From Hofstenia miamia (lineage: Eukaryota > Xenacoelomorpha > Acoela): 64,000 nt of DNA. The notes beneath the pieces are model-generated. The model worked only from the letters and a program-made list of their open reading frames with translations, had not been told where the DNA came from and did not search any database. The stretch covers positions 1,859,543 to 1,923,542 of the forward strand of contig SCFE01000039.1 of assembly GCA_004352715.1 (NCBI GenBank). Reading direction: 5' to 3'. Of the stretch, positions 59,258-64,000 are shown one piece after another. The translations under genes and the position numbers were made by a program. The number at the start of each line of letters is the position of its first letter. The stretch's first letter is position 1.

Positions 59258-59559
59258 ACATCAATCGTCAATTATATAACTAAATCAATTGCTTCCCCTA
59301 AGGATGTTTTATAGTTATTTTTTTTTGATTATCTTTTATATATTACTTTTATTAACCTGACCCCTTTTTTAATTCATCAATAATTGTACATTGAATCATA
59401 ACTTTAGAAATTCTAGTTGGTATTTCTTTACAAAAACATTGCGCATGTGTCACAAATCGCCTAGTCTAACCACTCTAATGTGATTGGTAAACTGTTTTCA
59501 CCACAACAACAGTTATAATTGCAATTAAGTCTGACCAGTCGCTGGTGATGCAATGTTGT
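59258..59559. other. Noncoding stretch
   Basis: Nothing recognised. Confidence 0.5.
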
Positions 59560-59945
59560 AATTGTTTTTGTGACTTAGTCTAACCATGGCCTTATTGATC
59601 GTTACCCCAAGATATTTGATTTCATTTGTCTGATTTACTTGTTTATTTTACACTTTTGGACAAAAAACAATGAACTGTGTTTTTGCTACAATTATATTTA
59701 GTCCTTGTCAGTTGTAATATTCTATGATTTTTTCTATATTCACAGAGAGTTCAGCTATTGATATATTCATGCTCTCATTGAAATTATATAGAAATATAAT
59801 GCAGGTGTCATTTGCGTATTGAAAAACTTTACTATATTTAGAACATTGATGCAAACTATTTGTATATATAGCAAATAGCAGCGGACCCATAATTGTGCCT
59901 TGGGTACACCTTCTATGGTTTTTGTTCAAAACATATACCATTGGC
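59560..59945 (-). pseudogene. LINE reverse transcriptase fragment
   Basis: Minus-strand blocks are CTQGTIMGPLLFAIYTNSL (the PQGS-LGPLLF-IYIND block), VFQYANDTCIIF (the YADD loop with N for the first D), IEYYN, then in a second frame VAKTQFIVFCP and NEIKYLGVTIN. This is the palm-to-thumb part of a Jockey/CR1-type RT. The broken ADD and a stop after IEYYN show decay; both ends are truncated. Confidence 0.75.
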
Positions 59946-60560
59946 CCTTACTCGTTCCAAACGAAGTGATCTAGATTATCTTCATTAAAAATATATACAT
60001 GTAGATTATTGTAATTGATATTAATTTTAGAAATTGAGTACTAAATGTCGCTGTGGCAATGCAAATCGGTTGCAGGTACATTTTTGGACAATTCTCTATT
60101 TATGTGTTTTATCAACATATTTTTCAAATGTCATTATTTTGTTTTTCAAACGAGTAAGGTAGACAACACCATAAAAACACAATGGTTATGTTATAGTAAA
60201 CTAGCTATAGATAAAAACCAATCATTGATTAACATAACTATCACAAAACTTACTACATTACAACAATAATTCACAACCTTGATCGGTAGGAATTGTCTCC
60301 ATGTCAAAATTTGAATTTGAAATTGGTTAGTATACTGCTGAATAATAATTTTTATTGCTAGGATTCTCTTCATTGATTGTATACTGGCATGTACTACATC
60401 ATCAGTTGGGCTTTCCACGTGACCATGCGTCTCTATTGTTGTACAAACGCCTGCATTGCTTTATCTATACTCTATAGTGTTGACGTTTCGTGCGAAGTGC
60501 ATAGTCAAGTCACAAATATTGCATCTTGCGGAACTACTTTTTAGACTATATTTCAGACAT
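59946..60560. other. Noncoding stretch
   Basis: No supported gene; probably includes a 5' truncated part of the following LINE from about 60540. Confidence 0.4.
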
Positions 60561-61980
60561 CTTGGATCTCTCCACTGTTAAAATCCAATCAGCTTCCCTC
60601 CTCTCAAGTCACTTCTTATCGTCCAATAGCTATTCTTTCTCAGCTGTCAATCATGTTTGAGCGCATCGTCTTTCATTATGTGTTCCCTAAAATTCGTCAT
60701 CTCATCTCCTCTTCTCAGCACGGTAACCTTTCGGGTCGTTCTACTATCACCAATTTGCTCACTTTGATTGAAAACTGCTATTTCCACTCTGATCGTAATG
60801 ACCCTGGTTGCATCATCTTTATTGACATCTCTAAAGCTTTTGATCGGCTCCCTCATTCCATCCTTCTTGACAAACTAAGTGTATTTGGCTTTGATGCTGA
60901 TTTCATCAAACTCTTCCAGTCTTACCTGTCCAATCGCCGTCAGTGTGTCAAAATCAACTTTTCTATTTCTTCTCCTGCTCTTGTCCCTAGTGGTGCTCCT
61001 CAAGGTTCTGTGTTTGCTGTTCTCTTCTTGTTGCTATCAACGACCTCCCTCAATCTGTCCTCAACTCTTCCTGTCTACTGCATGTTGATGACACTGCAAT
61101 TTTTAACTTTGGTAGTTCTTTTGCCTCCAATATTAACTCTGATCTTGATCTGTTATCTACTTTTTCCTCCGTTAACCATCTTGATTTAGCCCTACCAAGA
61201 CTTGTGGTATTTCCTTTTCTGTATCTCCCTTTTCTGATCTTCCTCTTCCTGTGAACTTCTCTTCTCATCTTACTCATCTTGGAGTTCTGACTTAAATTGG
61301 GCTGGCCATGTGTCCTTACGTCTCCGCAAAGCTAATTCCTCACTCTTTGCCCTCTTCCGCAATGTTCCTTTTCATTGCACGGCTGCTGTGAAACTCTCCT
61401 TCTTCAAGTCCATTCCCCGTGTTATTCTTCTCTACCCTTCTTGTTGGTGGCCTTCCCGTTCCTTATTCCACTCTATGAAATGTTTCCAGAAGCGCGCTTT
61501 CAAATGGATCTCCCCCTTGCCATACAAAGACGCTCTTCTCAAATTCTTCACTCTCCCGTTGTCACTCTACTTCCATGCCTGTGATCTCCTCCTTTTCAAT
61601 CGACTGCTCACTAGCAAATTGGATCTTGATCCTTTTGATTATATTCAGTTCTCAAATTCCCGCTCCACTCCTTCTGATGATGTTGTCACTTTCTCCATTC
61701 GTCGCCCCAAGAAACATCGCACCCTTCACTCGTTTTTTAACCGTGCTTGTACTGCTGCTAATTACATCTTGACTCTCAACCCTCCAACAGGCATTGATGA
61801 CTTTTCTCTTTGCTGAGACCTTCTCCAACTTCGCCTACTCTTCAATCTGCTCCTATTTCATCTCCTGTGACTGTCCTCGCTGCCGGAAAACTTGACTTGT
61901 TTCTACTTTATTTTCATTTTTGTAGTGTATGCCTTCAGCAGCTAATAAAGTCTCTTATTATTATTATTGTTATTATTATC
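60561..61980 (+). pseudogene. CR1/Jockey-like LINE, 5'-truncated, with (ATT)n tail
   Basis: Reading starts TSWISPLLKSN, then YRPIAILSQLSIMFERIV, QHGNLSGRSTITNL, IIFIDISKAFDRLPHSIL and SGAPQGSV in one frame to about 61015. It continues in a second frame with AINDLPQSVL and LLHVDDTAIFNF (catalytic xxDD), a third with LNPTKTCGISFS and HLGVLT, and a fourth from 61310 to a stop at 61816 with the C-terminal KANSSLFALFRN, FQKRAFKWISPL, DLLLFNRLL and SFFNRACTAANYI blocks. Three frameshifts make it inactive. It ends in an AATAAAG signal and an (ATT)n tail (about 61957-61980), as LINE 3' ends do. Its codons are C/T-rich, clearly unlike the AT-rich surroundings. Confidence 0.88.
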
Positions 61981-62332
61981 TTTTGAACGCGACTAATCCG
62001 CATGGATTATTTATTTCATATATACATTTAGTAGGATGTAGCTATAGTATATAAATAAAATTAATAGATAAATAATATTATTTTTTAATTAATCAAATAA
62101 AGGATTGCCTTTCTTTAAAAGATTGCATAATTAACATTTTCTAATTTTTTCCTAAATAAATCAATAATCCAAAGAATGCAGTATCAGTGGTGTAATGATA
62201 CGTTCTGGTTTAAAATGGGTTCAAAACATCTGCATAGGGGCTCAAACTTTGTTTTTGAAAAGACAATTAAAACATTACTATTAAAATTCTAGAAATAAAT
62301 GGTGATATTGTACAAAATGTGGTAAATTGATC
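61929..62332. repeat. 404-bp segment repeated at 63347-63750
   Basis: Contains the LINE 3' end, (ATT)n tail and about 350 bp of flank. The second copy appears identical and starts right after the single N at 63346. Confidence 0.85.
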
Positions 62333-62867
62333 AAATAGTTTATATATAAACATAATTTTACTCAGAAAGTTGGTAGGTATGCTGTAAATGTTTTACAATG
62401 ATACGTGTGCATTAAGGTATTTCCAACAGTGGATATTGCTTACTTTGATAAGTAGATTCCAAATATTTAATTTATTTTTCTCTTACAGACTGCTAAACAT
62501 TGTGATTTTAGCTTTAAATTTTTGGAAAAGTTATATATTTCTAAGTGGTTTTAGGCTAAATAAAGAAAAAATTATTTATTATTATATGAGTTATATTAGA
62601 ATAAGTTTGCAATGGTACAATGTATAACCTCTTCGTCACTTACATTGTGAGAAAAATTACAGTAAAAAGAATTCTAGATTTTAGAGTATACGGTGAAAAT
62701 ATACGGAAAAATATTATGCCCAATATAAATTGGCGTATATTATAAAATATATCATGAAATGATTGGTTGAGATGATGACCCTCTTACATTCCTGTTATTT
62801 TTGAGATTGCTAAGCAGTGATGACTTGTTCAAAACAATAAATATCAATTGGAAGACTCTGAATTACC
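61981..62867. other. Noncoding stretch
   Basis: No gene. 62333-62968 is absent from the second copy at 63750/63751. Confidence 0.55.
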
Positions 62868-63345
62868 TTGCCACTCACACGCAGTGGAAAGAAGCATTCA
62901 ATTTTCAAAATAATTGACTCAATTTCTTCTAACTCTACTCTTCCTTTACTATTTAAAAATATTGCATCATCAATTTCTGATCCATTATATTACCTTTTTC
63001 GTTCTATTATTATATCATCATGTTATCCAAGTATTTGGAAAATAGCTGTTGTTGTTCCAATCTTTAAAAGTGGAAAAAATCTCCCTAAAAATCTTTGTTC
63101 ATCTTACAGACCAATATGCATTCTTTCGCATCTTTCCTTCATTTTTGAAAGAATTATTTTCAATGCCATTTACCCAAGTATTCGACCTATGACATCTTAT
63201 TCTCAGTTCGGATTTATGTCACATCGCTCTACGGTATTTCTCTTCTAAAATTTCTAGACACTGCTTACTCTTACTTAGATAAAAAAACTTCCACTATATA
63301 CACTATCTATCTTGATTTCAAAAAGCTTTCGATAAAGTTTTTCAT
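62868..63345 (+). pseudogene. LINE reverse transcriptase N-proximal fragment
   Basis: Blocks: SSISDPLYYLFRSIIISSCY, PSIWKIAVVVPIFKSGKN, SSYRPICILSHLSFIFERI, YSQFGFMSHRSTV, and after a small frameshift LLKFLDTAYSYLDKK and IYLDFKKAF. These are RT blocks 0-3 of a Jockey/CR1-type LINE, different in sequence and AT-richer than the LINE at 60561. It is cut by the N at 63346 before the catalytic loop. Confidence 0.8.
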
Positions 63346-63346
63346 N

Positions 63347-63750
63347 ATGCCTTCAGCAGCTAATAAAGTCTCTTATTATTATTATTGTTATTATTATCTT
63401 TTGAACGCGACTAATCCGCATGGATTATTTATTTCATATATACATTTAGTAGGATGTAGCTATAGTATATAAATAAAATTAATAGATAAATAATATTATT
63501 TTTTAATTAATCAAATAAAGGATTGCCTTTCTTTAAAAGATTGCATAATTAACATTTTCTAATTTTTTCCTAAATAAATCAATAATCCAAAGAATGCAGT
63601 ATCAGTGGTGTAATGATACGTTCTGGTTTAAAATGGGTTCAAAACATCTGCATAGGGGCTCAAACTTTGTTTTTGAAAAGACAATTAAAACATTACTATT
63701 AAAATTCTAGAAATAAATGGTGATATTGTACAAAATGTGGTAAATTGATC
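63347..63750. repeat. Second copy of 61929-62332
   Basis: Begins at the single N and is then joined directly to sequence equal to 62969 onward. Confidence 0.85.
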
Positions 63751-64000
63751 ATCAATTTCTGATCCATTATATTACCTTTTTCGTTCTATTATTATATCAT
63801 CATGTTATCCAAGTATTTGGAAAATAGCTGTTGTTGTTCCAATCTTTAAAAGTGGAAAAAATCTCCCTAAAAATCTTTGTTCATCTTACAGACCAATATG
63901 CATTCTTTCGCATCTTTCCTTCATTTTTGAAAGAATTATTTTCAATGCCATTTACCCAAGTATTCGACCTATGACATCTTATTCTCAGTTCGGATTTATG
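63751..64000 (+). pseudogene. Second copy of the LINE RT fragment (runs off window)
   Basis: Matches 62969-63218 with no difference seen, open from SSISDPLYYLFRS to YSQFGFM at the window edge. It lacks the codons ahead of SSISD because of the 636-bp absence at the junction. Confidence 0.8.

Overview
The window looks like nuclear DNA from an invertebrate metazoan. It is very AT-rich, gene-poor and full of (TA)n and other simple repeats. Its few genes are split by introns with ordinary GT/AG sites, and it carries decayed copies of many animal transposon classes. The phylum cannot be fixed from sequence alone. The assembly is rough: there are seven N gaps of 94-1000 bases, one 21-N gap and three single-N joins. 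Most of the short joins, and the 94-N gap, are flanked by duplicated sequence.

Layout. 1-781 (minus) is the N-terminal part of a Penelope-like element that runs off the window. 2635-3601 is a broken mariner. 4640-4860 is a weak LINE trace. 5228-6740 (minus) is a decayed P-element-like transposase, partly duplicated at 6946-7580. 7531-9272 is a foldback element with inverted arms of about 450 bp. 10289-10523 is a piggyBac-type MITE in TTAA. 11440-12110 is an old LINE. 14229-15450 is a broken Tc1 element. 15451-31222 is almost empty apart from simple repeats and a 67-bp hAT-type MITE at 24779.

The host-gene part is 31223-51041. A minus-strand gene of unknown function has at least four exons (51041-50862, 50479-50307, 32975-32840, 31539-31223) whose intron phases agree at every junction. 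Its 17-kb intron holds, on the plus strand, a clear SKI-family co-repressor of the SKOR/Fussel type (exons 36982-37944, 38067-38220, 38303-38443 or on to a stop at 38469). The same intron holds a probable DUF4806-type gene or pseudogene (about 43694-44924) and a bounded Tc1/mariner element of DD41D spacing (46669-47919).

From 51042 to the end the sequence is again mobile DNA. There is a 715-bp hAT-type MITE with an 8-bp target duplication (54385-55099). A tyrosine-recombinase (Crypton-like) element follows (CDS 56064-57607, one frameshift), flanked on both sides by clusters of a 13-bp motif, GTACAGAGCGGAC. Several LINE fragments run from 58040 to the window end. The recombinase with its two motif clusters is the most unusual structure here: the five downstream copies are about 30 bp apart, and two upstream copies sit in a perfect 20-bp inverted repeat.
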